This document shows positions 35,279 through 44,542 of a stretch of DNA of 64,000 bases, in pieces. The position numbers were made by a program, and so were the translations under genes. Within the stretch, counting starts at the first letter, position 1, and the number at the start of each line of letters is the position of its first letter. Where the stretch lies: NCBI RefSeq assembly GCF_900141835.1, contig NZ_FQZD01000011.1:1-64000 (forward strand). The letters are read 5' to 3'. Origin of the DNA: Propionispora hippei DSM 15287 (lineage in GTDB: Bacteria; Bacillota; Negativicutes; Propionisporales; Propionisporaceae). The notes under the pieces were generated by a model. That model was not told the origin of the DNA. It did no database searches and saw nothing but the letters and a program-made list of their open reading frames with translations.

Positions 35279-36559
35279 ATGAATAAAGGCAGGATATTAT
35301 TTGAAAATTATCTTGAAATATTAAAGGAGGAACTGGTGCCGGCTTTGGGGTGCACCGAACCGATTGCCATTGCTTATGCCGCCGCCAAAGCCAGGGAGGT
35401 TCTGGGGACTTTCCCGGAAAAAGCCGTGCTGGAATGCAGCGGCAATATTGTGAAAAATGTCAAAAGCGTGGTCATACCAAATACCGGCGGACTTATGGGA
35501 ATCCGGGCGGCTATGCTGGCCGGGCTGGTGGGCGGCAAAGCCGCCGAACGTCTGGAGGTGCTGGCTCATATGACACCGGTCGATAGGGCAGAGGTTAAAC
35601 AATTGGAGAAAAACCAATTTGGCGACATCAGGCTGCTGAATACAGACGTCAACCTGCACCTTATTTTGCGTTTGTCGGCCGGACCGGATACCGTTACCGT
35701 GGAATTAAAGAATACGCACACTCATATATGCCGGATCGAAAAGAACGGACAACTCTTGCAGCAGGAAACGACGGAATCCCATACGAATGAAGGGGTAATG
35801 ACCGACCGCTCCCTGCTCACCGTGCGGGGAATTTACCGGTTTGCCAGCAAGGTGCCGCTGGAGTGGGTAAGAGAGATCCTTACCAGGCAGGTTACCTGCA
35901 ACATGGCTCTGGCCGAAGCGGGGCTGTGCGGGGCTTATGGGGTGAGAATCGGTCGTACCTTACTGGAAAGCGGACAGGGCGAGCAGGTGCTGCGTAAGAT
36001 AAAGGCTTATGCGGCCGCCGCTTCGGAGGCAAGAATGGGAGGCTGCATGCTGCCTGTGGTCACCAATTCCGGCAGCGGTAATCAATCGATTGCCAGTACC
36101 GTTCCGGTCATTGTGTATGCCAGCGAACAGCAACTGCCGGAAGAAAGGCTGTATCGTGGTCTGGTATTTTCCAATTTGTTGACCATTCACCAAAAGACCT
36201 CCATCGGCCGTTTGTCCGCTTTTTGCGGTGCCGTCAGCGCAGCTTGTTCCAGCGGTGCCGCAATTACCTATTTGGGAGGAGGCAATTTGCGACAAATCAA
36301 TCAGACCATTCACAATATGCTGGCTAATGTACCGGGGATTGTCTGTGACGGCGCAAAACCGTCGTGTGCGGCCAAGATAGCTTCCTGCCTGGATGCTGCC
36401 TATATGGCGCATTTGCTGGCCCGGCAGGGCAGCCAATATCAGGCCGGTCAGGGAATTATCAAGCATGATGTGGAAGAAACCATTGCTGCTGTGGGGCGGC
36501 TGGCTTCACGCGGTATGCGGGCGACCGATGCGGAGATTCTCCAAATCATGCTGGAATAG
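35279..36559 (+). CDS. cyuA: L-cysteine desulfidase (UPF0597, CyuA/YhaM)
   Basis: A 426-residue iron-sulfur enzyme that breaks cysteine into pyruvate, ammonia and sulfide. LVPALGCTEPIAIAYAAA near the N-terminus and the later cysteines in FCGAVSAACSSGAA and VCDGAKPSCAAKIASC fit the cluster-binding pattern of the serine-dehydratase-alpha-like family. ATG 35279 is used; an upstream in-frame ATG at 35210 overlaps the promoter. It stands alone behind a sigma-54 promoter and its probable activator, so cysteine breakdown looks inducible. Confidence 0.88.
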   Translation: MNKGRILFENYLEILKEELVPALGCTEPIAIAYAAAKAREVLGTFPEKAVLECSGNIVKNVKSVVIPNTGGLMGIRAAMLAGLVGGKAAERLEVLAHMTPVDRAEVKQLEKNQFGDIRLLNTDVNLHLILRLSAGPDTVTVELKNTHTHICRIEKNGQLLQQETTESHTNEGVMTDRSLLTVRGIYRFASKVPLEWVREILTRQVTCNMALAEAGLCGAYGVRIGRTLLESGQGEQVLRKIKAYAAAASEARMGGCMLPVVTNSGSGNQSIASTVPVIVYASEQQLPEERLYRGLVFSNLLTIHQKTSIGRLSAFCGAVSAACSSGAAITYLGGGNLRQINQTIHNMLANVPGIVCDGAKPSCAAKIASCLDAAYMAHLLARQGSQYQAGQGIIKHDVEETIAAVGRLASRGMRATDAEILQIMLE

Positions 36560-36690
36560 GGAGTGACAGGCAGGCGCATAAGATTTTTGCCGGTGAAAAA
36601 AATAAACTCGATTTCGAGCTTTTTATCCGAATTTCGACAATGCAGTGCGGTATAATGGAAGTAAATAGCGGATTAGTGAGGAATCATGAC

Positions 36691-37800
36691 ATGTCCAGGT
36701 TCATTCGGTATACCGACAGTGCGGTAGAGCAATTTTATTTAAAGGAGGACGTAGCAAATACGAGAACCGGAATTACGGTTACTATTTGTTTCTGCCTCCT
36801 GTTTGTCATCAATGATTATGTTTTTTTAGGGACAGGCTTGCCGTTTTATCAGTCTGTTTTGGTCCGTCTGATTTTTACGTCATTGTCGGCGGGCTGTCTG
36901 TTTTTTTTGCGGCGGGTAAAATCCTATCAGCAGCATGAGCGCTTGATGTATGGTTGGTCTGCCCTGCTGATTTTGCAGCTTGCCTACGTGAATTTGACCA
37001 GGCAAGCCGACAACATCAATTTTACTTATCTGGACCCTTTGATTGTTCTTTTAATATTGATCTATTTCCCGGGAGCGGTAGGGAAAAAGGCTGTCTTGGC
37101 CGGCTGTCAGGTCATCATTGATTTGGCTATCGCAGCCTTTTTAAGAAATTTTCCGTATACTTTGTCCTGGGAAGTTATCACTTTTGCTTATGTGCTTTCG
37201 TTCACCTTAGGTCTTGTTATTGCGGTAAAGCTTTGTGCCTTTCGGCATGAACATTATTATGCGCTGGTAAAAGAACAAAACCTGCGTCTGGAGCTGGAGA
37301 AATCAGCTTATACCGACTGTCTGACAGGCGCTTTCAACCGGCGCAAGTTTTTTCAGTTAGGTGAAGAATTATTCAACCGGTTTCAGAAGAATCAAGAGGT
37401 TTTTGCGTTGATTATGCTGGATTTGGACTTTTTTAAGAATTTGAATGATAAATTCGGCCATGCCGCCGGCGACGCTTTTTTATTGTCCTTTTCCAAGCTG
37501 ATACTACAGCATACGCGGGCTGGCGATATCATGGGCAGACTGGGTGGCGAAGAGTTTGCGCTGATATTGCCTGTCACCTGTCTGGATTATGCTAATGAGG
37601 TTGCGGAGAAGATCCGTTATGCCTGTGAGCAAAACAAAGCTTTTTTTAATAAACGGGTGCTGCAAACTACCGTGAGCATCGGTGTAACCCAGGTTTGTGA
37701 TAAAGACCGGTCCTTTGCCGAGGCATTAAACCGGGCGGATGAAGCACTCTATCAGGCCAAACGCTGGGGCCGCAATCAAGTGTACTTAAGCGAAGCCTGA
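36691..37800 (+). CDS. Membrane-bound diguanylate cyclase
   Basis: A 369-residue protein with six membrane helices in the first roughly 185 residues, then a GGDEF domain with YTDCLTGAFNRRKF and the active site GGEEF at 285-289, so it should make c-di-GMP. An RXXD inhibitory site is not obvious before the motif. A TATAAT box at 36651-36656 overlaps the upstream ATGs, so I take the ATG at 36691 with GAGG 9 nt upstream. The input domain is unnamed; the signal is unknown. Confidence 0.88.
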   Translation: MSRFIRYTDSAVEQFYLKEDVANTRTGITVTICFCLLFVINDYVFLGTGLPFYQSVLVRLIFTSLSAGCLFFLRRVKSYQQHERLMYGWSALLILQLAYVNLTRQADNINFTYLDPLIVLLILIYFPGAVGKKAVLAGCQVIIDLAIAAFLRNFPYTLSWEVITFAYVLSFTLGLVIAVKLCAFRHEHYYALVKEQNLRLELEKSAYTDCLTGAFNRRKFFQLGEELFNRFQKNQEVFALIMLDLDFFKNLNDKFGHAAGDAFLLSFSKLILQHTRAGDIMGRLGGEEFALILPVTCLDYANEVAEKIRYACEQNKAFFNKRVLQTTVSIGVTQVCDKDRSFAEALNRADEALYQAKRWGRNQVYLSEA

Positions 37801-37942
37801 GATGCAGCCGGGCATGTCGGGATTCTTTCAATATTTTACAGGACGACAGGAAAATGCTCCGTTACCTAGAATATCTAACATGTTCTGTGTCAGATAAAAA
37901 ACAGGACGCGGCAAGAAATTTTTACATAAGGAGCGTCATATT

Positions 37943-38506
37943 GTGCGTAAATATTTTTATCCGGTTATCGTACTGACTGTGCTATTGGCTTTTATGGCGG
38001 GAAGCCCCGTTGGCTACGCGGCGGACGCCAAGCTGGAGCTGGACTGGGATTATTTAACCCCCATGAGAGCAAACCGCGATCTGGATACGGTGTCGCTGCA
38101 TATCCTGCAAAAGATTTCGGAGAAGGGTAGCCGGTCGGTCTACCGGGGCATTACCATCACCCGTCCCAAGGGGAGCATAGACTATATGCGGCAGGATCAG
38201 GACAGCACCGCAACCGGTATCGGGCCTGTCTATCTGATGCGCAGCGAGCGGGAGCTTTCCGGCAAGTTAGCGGCAGCATTTGATGTAAGCGGTGGTTTTA
38301 TCGTGTATGATAAAATCTTTCCGGCCGGCGGGCGGTACTATAACTTTATGTGGCGGGCAGGCCCGCAGTTTGTGTATAAGTTTAACGGGGATACCTCGCT
38401 AAATGTTGGCTACATGTTCATGCATGTTTCCAACGGCGGTTATCACGATCATAATCCCTCGTACAATGCGCATGGCGTATCCCTGGGGGTAACCAGCAAG
38501 TTTTAA
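37943..38506 (+). CDS. pagL: PagL-like lipid A deacylase (acyloxyacyl hydrolase family)
   Basis: A 187-residue outer-membrane barrel from a GTG start. Residues 1-27 are a signal peptide ending GYAA. The final block MHVSNGG..NPSYNAHGVSLG carries the His161-x-Ser163 pair of PagL, and the protein ends in Phe, as barrel proteins do. The third catalytic residue, Glu in PagL, is not clear; Asn175 is at its place. It would trim the 3-position acyl chain of lipid A. With the TonB receptor it shows an LPS-bearing outer membrane. Confidence 0.8.
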   Translation: MRKYFYPVIVLTVLLAFMAGSPVGYAADAKLELDWDYLTPMRANRDLDTVSLHILQKISEKGSRSVYRGITITRPKGSIDYMRQDQDSTATGIGPVYLMRSERELSGKLAAAFDVSGGFIVYDKIFPAGGRYYNFMWRAGPQFVYKFNGDTSLNVGYMFMHVSNGGYHDHNPSYNAHGVSLGVTSKF

Positions 38507-38607
38507 AAACAAACAGAACCGACCGGAAAGCTGATCAACGATAAACATTGGCCGGTTCCATCACTCAGGATATCCTGAAAAGGGCTAAGGGAAAGTAAGA
38601 AATAAAG

Positions 38608-38656
38608 AAATTGCCGGCTGTGATCACTTTTGTGATCACAGCCGGCAATTTTTATT
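38608..38656 (+). terminator. Strong terminator behind pagL
   Basis: Perfect 20-bp arms 38608-38627 and 38632-38651 (core TTGCCGGCTGTGATCA), followed by T-rich sequence. Confidence 0.85.
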
Positions 38657-38682
38657 TGGACAATGTTTATTCACTACATAAG

Positions 38683-38794
38683 AAAGCACGATTTTATCGT
38701 GTTTTCAGGCAGTTTTTGGCAAAAAGGAAGAGAAAGTCCGATTTAAGCGACAGAAAGTCCAGAATGCCTGTAAAATCTTTCCTTATCGTGCTTT
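38683..38794. repeat. Nested inverted repeat with alternative pairing
   Basis: AAAGCACGAT (38683-38692) can pair with the distant ATCGTGCTTT (38785-38794) or the near ATCGTG (38695-38700). Inside, TTTCAGGCA pairs with TGCCTGTAAA. It lies just before the cfa promoter. It could be a small mobile element or a structured RNA. Confidence 0.4.
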
Positions 38795-38801
38795 TGTTTA
38801 A

Positions 38802-38830
38802 TTGATAGGGCCGAAGGAGAAGCGTATAAT
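38802..38830 (+). promoter_or_regulatory. Promoter of cfa
   Basis: TTGATA at 38802-38807, 17 nt, TATAAT at 38825-38830. It gives a leader of about 115 nt. Confidence 0.75.
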
Positions 38831-38953
38831 CAGTGGTAAGTGGGCAATATAGGTTTCGTAACAGCGATGTTGCTTTGTAGTGCTGCAGAATTTCTGGATA
38901 TTTGAACTGCCTGTTTTTAGTGCTTGGGGTTTAATATTTTGGAGATACATGGG

Positions 38954-40135
38954 GTGATTGGGTTGTTAAAGAAAATGGCACTGAAACTTTTGCTGAAGAC
39001 CTGGAAAAAGGGCGGATTTTCCGTTGTATTCTGGGATGGAGAGGAAGAGTCCTATGGCGGTGAACCGCCGTCCTTTAAGGTGATTTTTCATAAAGAGCCG
39101 CCCATAAAGTTCAATACGGAGGATATGGTGCTGGCCCTGGGAGAAGCCTATATGGACGGGCTGATCGATTTGGAGGGCTCGATGGATGAAATCATTCGCA
39201 TCGTCATGATGAACACCCAGCCTCAGCCACTGGAACGACAGGGGGCGTTGAACTCCGGCGCCGTGGATTGTAAGGTGCAGCAGGAGCATATTGAGCACCA
39301 TTATGATTTGGGCAATGATTTCTTTTCCCTCTGGCTGGATGAAACGATGAGCTATTCCTGCGCCTATTTTAAAGAACCGGGGGATTCGCTGCAGCAGGCT
39401 CAGCTACAGAAAATTGATCATATATTGAAAAAACTGAACCTCAAACCGGGAGAGCGGCTGCTGGATATTGGCAGCGGCTGGGGCTGGCTGATTATCCGGG
39501 CTGCCCAGCAATATCAGGTAAAGGCCACCGGTATTACCCTAAGTACCGAGCAATATGAAGGCACTAAGCGGCGGATTGCCGAGTTGGGGCTGGAAGATCA
39601 GGTCCGGGTCGAGCTGCGGCATTACCTGGAGGTCGACCCGCAAAAAGAACAGTTTGATAAAATTGTCAGTGTCGGCATGTTTGAGCATGTGGGAAGAGCG
39701 AATTTAGGACGCTATATGCAACAGGTACATAACTTGCTGGTTCCCGGCGGTCTATCTTTGCTGCATTCTATTACAGGTATGTTTGAGGAAGTGACCAATC
39801 CCTGGATTGCTAAGTATATCTTCCCGGGCGGGTATGTCCCATCGCTGCGGGAGACGGTGTGGCTGCTGCCGGAATATGATTTTCATCTGCTGCAGTTGGA
39901 AAGCCTGCGGCTGCATTATGCCATGACCCTGGATCGCTGGTATGAAAACTTCGCGCAGAAAAAGGATCTTATCAGGCAAAAATTTGATGAACGGTTTATC
40001 CGTATGTGGGAGCTATATTTGAGAGGCTGTGCCTCCGCGTTCCGGGTGTCTGGGCTGGATATCCACCAATTGCTATTTTCCAAGGGAATTAATAACGAGA
40101 CTCCGCTGACCTATGAACATGTTTATGCTAAATAA
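38954..40135 (+). CDS. cfa: Cyclopropane-fatty-acyl-phospholipid synthase
   Basis: About 393 residues. It uses SAM to add a methylene bridge to unsaturated acyl chains of membrane lipids. The SAM loop LLDIGSGWGW is near residue 165; VGMFEHVG and LLHSITG carry the conserved Glu and His of the active site. Starts are ambiguous: GTG 38954 (9 nt after GGAG) is my choice; TTG 38963 and ATG 38975 are possible. It has its own sigma-70 promoter. Confidence 0.9.
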   Translation: MIGLLKKMALKLLLKTWKKGGFSVVFWDGEEESYGGEPPSFKVIFHKEPPIKFNTEDMVLALGEAYMDGLIDLEGSMDEIIRIVMMNTQPQPLERQGALNSGAVDCKVQQEHIEHHYDLGNDFFSLWLDETMSYSCAYFKEPGDSLQQAQLQKIDHILKKLNLKPGERLLDIGSGWGWLIIRAAQQYQVKATGITLSTEQYEGTKRRIAELGLEDQVRVELRHYLEVDPQKEQFDKIVSVGMFEHVGRANLGRYMQQVHNLLVPGGLSLLHSITGMFEEVTNPWIAKYIFPGGYVPSLRETVWLLPEYDFHLLQLESLRLHYAMTLDRWYENFAQKKDLIRQKFDERFIRMWELYLRGCASAFRVSGLDIHQLLFSKGINNETPLTYEHVYAK

Positions 40136-40165
40136 ACCGTGGTTCGCGCTTTGCCGCGAAACCCT

Positions 40166-40201
40166 AAACATCCCGGAGGGATTTCCCTGCGGGATGTTTT
40201 T
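40166..40201 (+). terminator. Terminator of cfa
   Basis: AACATCCCG/CGGGATGTT arms with an inner AGGG/CCCT helix, then T residues. Confidence 0.85.
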
Positions 40202-40336
40202 ATGCCGGTGCCGGTTCCGGCCGTAAAAATGTACTCAAGTGTTTACTGGCGTTATTTACGGCGCTTTGCGCGGTCTGTTACAATAGGGGAAAGAAGACTA
40301 TACGGCGGCAGCCGGCTTAATAAACGGGAGGGAACT

Positions 40337-41059
40337 ATGACAAAAGGGCAGAACAATCCGGGAGTGCCGATTAAAGCGGTTATTTTTGATTTGGACGGAA
40401 CCTTGATTGACAGTGAACCTAACTATTATGAGAGCGATAAGAAATTGTTAAAGGAATATAATATTGATTTTACCGAAGAAATGGGTCTTAAATATGTCGG
40501 TATCAGTTCGTTGGATATGATAAAAGACATTAAGCAGAGTTTTCAAATTGCCGAATCTCTGGAAAGCTTGATGGAAAAGAAAAACCGTTACTATCTGGAT
40601 ATCGCCAGGGAGAATACCAAAGTCTTTCCGGAAATGTTTTCCTTCTTGCGGCTTTTGCAGGCTCAAAATGTGCCGATGGCCATTGCCTCCGGTTCTTCTG
40701 TAGAGGTTATTGAGTTACTGGCTTCACTTACCGGCATTGCTTCTTATTTTCAATTGTTTGTTTCGGCCGAGGAAGTGCCGAAGGGAAAACCGGCTCCCGA
40801 TATTTTCCTGGAAACGGCCAGACGGCTTGGGGTGCCGCCGGAAAATTGCCTGGTGCTGGAAGATTCGCAGTATGGCGTGGAGTCGGCTAAACAGGCCGGG
40901 ATGTATTGTATTTCTTTCCCTTTCCCACCGGTACAGCCGCTGCCCGCCAGTTTTCAAAAGGCCGATGTATTGTATAAAAAGGGAATGGCAGAGTTTTCGG
41001 CAGAGCATGCCTTTGCCTGGGTAGAAAAAATGCTGGGTAAACAAGCCGAATTTCTATAA
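40337..41059 (+). CDS. HAD-superfamily phosphatase (beta-phosphoglucomutase-like)
   Basis: A 240-residue protein. The nucleophile motif is IFDLDGTLIDSEP (Asp18 is the nucleophile, Asp20 the acid), the motif II Ser lies in IASGSS, the Lys in KGKPAPDIF and the acidic pair in VLEDSQYGVESA. The cap domain inserted after motif I puts it in the subfamily with beta-PGM and sugar-phosphate phosphatases. The substrate is not readable. ATG 40337 follows GGGAGGG. Confidence 0.85.
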   Translation: MTKGQNNPGVPIKAVIFDLDGTLIDSEPNYYESDKKLLKEYNIDFTEEMGLKYVGISSLDMIKDIKQSFQIAESLESLMEKKNRYYLDIARENTKVFPEMFSFLRLLQAQNVPMAIASGSSVEVIELLASLTGIASYFQLFVSAEEVPKGKPAPDIFLETARRLGVPPENCLVLEDSQYGVESAKQAGMYCISFPFPPVQPLPASFQKADVLYKKGMAEFSAEHAFAWVEKMLGKQAEFL

Positions 41060-41094
41060 GGGCAAAATGGCAAACGCCCGGCGCAGGCGCACAA

Positions 41095-42354
41095 TCAGTT
41101 CGTCTTAAGCCGGGCATGAAACTGCCGTAAAGACAGCAGGGCTGTGATGACAAGGGGATACAGGATCGCCCAACCGGAGAATAAAAAGACTATGGCGGAT
41201 ACAAATGCGCTAAACCAAGCCAACAGTTTGGCTGCTTTTTCGGAAAGAATGCGGGCTGAGGCCAGCATGCTAAGCAGGTATACGATAAGAAAATTAGCGC
41301 AGGGCAGATTGATCAGTGCTTTCAGGTCCCAGGACAGTACGTAGCTTAGCGACAATATAAATAAATAGAGCGGGGCAAAGGCCAGCAGTGCGATATGGGG
41401 CGTTTGAAATTTGGTATGCAATTGGCCGAAGCAGGGCGGGAAATGTCCGTCCCTGGCCTGGGCATATACCAGCCGGGAGAAGCCGGCGATAAAGGTCTGA
41501 ACAGGACAATAGCAGGCAATAAAACCTAAAATGGCTACCACTGTTCCGGCCATGTTTCCCCACCGGTAGGAAATCAGGGTAACCATGGCGGTGAGCGGTG
41601 TCTGGGAATGATACACATTGCTGCCAATCGTGACAAAGGCCACGGCAAGATATAACAGGTTAACAAGAATAACCGAGATGCCCAGGCTGATAGGAATATC
41701 TTTGGTTGGGTTTTTAAATTCCTCCGCTAGATTTCCGATCATTTCCCAGCCGATAAAAGCAAAAAAGATTAATGACATAGCTTGACCGACGGCTGTCCAG
41801 CCATGGGGAAGCAAAGGAAGAAAGGCCGAACCCTTAACGACGGGCAGGGCAGACAAAACAGCAAAAGTGAGAATAAGCAGGATCACTGATACCACGCCTA
41901 ACTGGGTACGGCCGGACAGCTCGATACCCCGGTAATTCAGGGTAATGGCCAGTAGCAGCATACCGGCCGCTGCTGCGTGAATACCTGCCTCTGACCAGCC
42001 GAAGACGCTAGCCAGGTAATGGGCGCCGATCAAAGCCGTAACGGGCATGCCAAAGGGCATAGCAGTCAGCATGAGCAAGCCGGTAAGGCGGCTGGCAAAA
42101 TCACCAAACCCTTGCCGGACATAGGTTGCCATACCTCCCGAATCAGGAAAGCGGGAGGACATCAGACTAATAACGATAACCATGGGCAGCGATAGCAGCC
42201 CCATGAGCAGCCAGCTGATGAGTGAGGCCGGGCCGGCCAGGGTCGCCGTGATGGACGGCAGAACCAGGATACCGGCGCCGAGAACGGCACCGACCGTTAA
42301 GGCCGAACCTTGCAGCCAGGTAATGCTTTTTTTTAGTTTTATTTGCGGTTGCAT
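41095..42354 (-). CDS. APC-family amino-acid exporter (YjeH-like)
   Basis: A 419-residue protein with 12 helices. The first helix TVGAVLGAGILVLPSITATLAG is the APC substrate-binding break; FFAFIGWEMIGNLAEEFKNP is the family's conserved helix-6 region. It is closest in style to YjeH, which exports methionine and branched-chain amino acids. It is divergent from a LysR gene, which probably controls it in response to its substrate. Confidence 0.82.
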   Translation of the reverse strand: MQPQIKLKKSITWLQGSALTVGAVLGAGILVLPSITATLAGPASLISWLLMGLLSLPMVIVISLMSSRFPDSGGMATYVRQGFGDFASRLTGLLMLTAMPFGMPVTALIGAHYLASVFGWSEAGIHAAAAGMLLLAITLNYRGIELSGRTQLGVVSVILLILTFAVLSALPVVKGSAFLPLLPHGWTAVGQAMSLIFFAFIGWEMIGNLAEEFKNPTKDIPISLGISVILVNLLYLAVAFVTIGSNVYHSQTPLTAMVTLISYRWGNMAGTVVAILGFIACYCPVQTFIAGFSRLVYAQARDGHFPPCFGQLHTKFQTPHIALLAFAPLYLFILSLSYVLSWDLKALINLPCANFLIVYLLSMLASARILSEKAAKLLAWFSAFVSAIVFLFSGWAILYPLVITALLSLRQFHARLKTN

Positions 42355-42407
42355 AGAGGGAGCTCCCTTGCATAAGAATTGGATTGCAACAGAATTTCCT
42401 ATATCGT

Positions 42408-42429
42408 ATCATAAAAGTAAGGTTATGAT
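42408..42429. promoter_or_regulatory. LysR binding-site candidate
   Basis: ATCATAA-N8-TTATGAT (42408-42414 with 42423-42429), between the divergent exporter and LysR genes, is a suitable LysR recognition palindrome. Confidence 0.55.
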
Positions 42430-42480
42430 AAATCGATTGTTTAAAAGATAATAATCGAAAAAAACGATGGAAGTGATAAT

Positions 42481-43383
42481 GTGGACAGCAAACATCTGGT
42501 CACCTTTATAACTGTTGCCCGTCTGTTGCATTTCGGTGAGACCGCCCGGACTCTAAACTACTCTCAATCGACCATATCCGAGCATATCCAGAGTCTGGAA
42601 GCATACCTGAATGTGAAGCTGTTTGAACGTATCGGACGGAAAGTATTTTTGACCGACCGGGGAAAATTTTTTTTACCTTTTGCCGAACGTATGGTGCGGG
42701 AAGCCGAGGCGGCAAGGCAGGCTTTTTCTGAGGATACGGTGTTTGCCGGTTCTATCGTGGTAGGAGCCGCTGAGACGCTTTGCGCTTTTTGGCTGCCGCC
42801 CTTGCTGAAACGGTACAGAACCTTGTATCCGCAGGTGCAGGTCAACCTGAGAGTAGGCAATTGCGTTGATTTTCCCCAGTGGTTGCAGCAAAATAGCATT
42901 GATGTGGCCTTTAGCCTGCAGGATGAAGCCGGACAACCTCAACTGCGGCAAAAGAATCTGTTCAAAGGAAGGACGGTGCTGGTTGCGGCGCCGCAGCATG
43001 AACTGGCCACAGGGAAGACGTTAACAGTTTGTCAGTTGAACGGTCAAACTTTTTTACTGCCCGAAGGGTATTGTGGTTATCCGTTAGATTTGAAGCGCTT
43101 CTTGGAAAAAGAACGGGTTGAGGCGAACACCATTTTGGAATTTGGCAGTCTGGAATCCATTAAGCAATGCGTTAAATATGAACTGGGGATTTCGCTGCTG
43201 CCGGAAATTGTCGTACGGGAAGAGCTGCAGCGTGGCGAACTGGCAGTCTTGCCTGTGGCGGGGCTTGACATTTCGATTCAGGCGCAGATGCTGTTTCATC
43301 GTGATAAATGGATGTCGCCGCCGTTGCTGGCGCTGGAAAAGGTAATTCTGGCTGACGAGGGCAGGGCGGCTGAAGCGGGGTAA
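42481..43383 (+). CDS. LysR-family transcriptional regulator
   Basis: A 300-residue protein from GTG. The N-terminal winged helix is VARLLHFGETARTLNYSQST, then ISEHIQSLEAYLNVKLFER. The effector domain follows (GSIVVGAAETLCAFWLPPLL onwards). It is divergent from the amino-acid exporter it most likely regulates. Confidence 0.88.
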   Translation: MDSKHLVTFITVARLLHFGETARTLNYSQSTISEHIQSLEAYLNVKLFERIGRKVFLTDRGKFFLPFAERMVREAEAARQAFSEDTVFAGSIVVGAAETLCAFWLPPLLKRYRTLYPQVQVNLRVGNCVDFPQWLQQNSIDVAFSLQDEAGQPQLRQKNLFKGRTVLVAAPQHELATGKTLTVCQLNGQTFLLPEGYCGYPLDLKRFLEKERVEANTILEFGSLESIKQCVKYELGISLLPEIVVREELQRGELAVLPVAGLDISIQAQMLFHRDKWMSPPLLALEKVILADEGRAAEAG

Positions 43384-43621
43384 CCGGATTTCGGGGCGGT
43401 TTTTCACATTTTGGCGGAAAAGGCATGGGTTATAGGTTGTTGGATAAAATAACAGAATAGAAACATATTTTTATTTAAAGGGTTATAGCCGGGAATGGTT
43501 AATTACAGTGTAGGAGACAGATTTGCCCATCGTGTGCTTTTGTTTAGTTGCCTAGTGCTTTACTAGGGTTTAACCGACGGTTGTTGTTGTTAAGGGACTA
43601 AAATAAAGTGAGGGGAACGAC

Positions 43622-44380
43622 ATGGAAAGCTGTTTAGTAAAAGCTCTGGAATTACGGTATCAACCGGTGGCGGTATTGCTGCGGGACGAAAAACCGGCTG
43701 GCGCGCTGCAGGGGAAGGAAGGGCAATGGAGCTGTATCATTCCGCTGTTTATCGCGGCTGCCAAGGGAAGGACCGCCGTTTTTGAACGCCAGACAACTGT
43801 CTGTCCGGGCGGTAAAGCCGGACTGGGTTTCGGGCAATTTCCCAATTATCCCGGTGGGATTGAGTATTTTTTATCTGTAGGCAAGGAAGGGCTTTTTGAA
43901 GGGGAAGGTTATCTCAAAACACCGGAACTAGGGCGGGATTTTGTGGAATGTTTGCCCATTACGGATCTTCCTTCTCCTTATGTGGTGTTTAAGCCGCTGT
44001 CCGAGGTAACTGCTGCCGAGGAGCCGCCGGTGTTGGTTGTTTTTTATGCCAATGTGGATCAACTGTCGGCGCTGGCCGTATTGGCCAACTATAGCCGGCC
44101 AGGAATGGAAAATGTTATGCTGCCCTTTGGTTCCGGCTGTCAGTCGGTTTTTCTCATACCTTACGGGGAAACGAAAAAGGACAATCCCCGGGCCGTAGTA
44201 GGCCTGATTGATATTACCGTACGTCCCATGGTAGAGCCGGATATGCTGTCCTTTGCCGTACCCTATGCCATGTTCCGGGAATTGGAGGACAATGTGCCCG
44301 ACAGCTTTTTGAAAAAACCTGCGTGGCAAAAAGTACTGACGCGGCTGCAGCGGACTAGTACTTCGTCAATCTTAAAATAG
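43622..44380 (+). CDS. DUF169 protein
   Basis: A 252-residue protein of the DUF169 family, known in anaerobes and of unknown function. Recognisable features are QPVAVLLRDEKP near the start, CPGGKAGLGFG (about residues 61-71) and the MLPFGSGCQSVFLIPY block with a conserved Cys at about 177. The last roughly nine codons fall inside an interspersed repeat (44354 on), so the native C-terminus appears to have been replaced by repeat sequence and its stop codon. Confidence 0.8.
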   Translation: MESCLVKALELRYQPVAVLLRDEKPAGALQGKEGQWSCIIPLFIAAAKGRTAVFERQTTVCPGGKAGLGFGQFPNYPGGIEYFLSVGKEGLFEGEGYLKTPELGRDFVECLPITDLPSPYVVFKPLSEVTAAEEPPVLVVFYANVDQLSALAVLANYSRPGMENVMLPFGSGCQSVFLIPYGETKKDNPRAVVGLIDITVRPMVEPDMLSFAVPYAMFRELEDNVPDSFLKKPAWQKVLTRLQRTSTSSILK

Positions 44381-44480
44381 CAGGGGGAATAACGAGGCTA
44401 TTCTTGCAGCCCAAGATGGAGGAAGGGATGCGGAAAATAGACCGTTTGTATTCACTGGATTAAAGCTGACCAGGTACTAC
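44354..44480. repeat. Interspersed inverted-repeat element, copy 4
   Basis: Ends TAGTACTTCGTCAATCTTAA and the inverse TTAAAGCTGACCAGGTACTA. The interior matches copy 5 (GAGGCTATT, GGAGGAAGG, TGCGGAAAATAG) but lacks the central GGCATAC stem. It starts inside the preceding gene. Confidence 0.75.
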
Positions 44481-44542
44481 GCTGACAATTGAGTTTGATA
44501 CATACTTATAATAACAATGCGGGAGAAGCTGGAGGAGAGACT

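Noticed and set aside
35960-36466. 168-codon minus-strand open frame
   Set aside because: Antisense of the cysteine desulfidase gene.
36640-36690. Earlier start codons for the diguanylate cyclase
   Set aside because: They overlap the TATAAT box at 36651-36656, so they would precede the transcript start.
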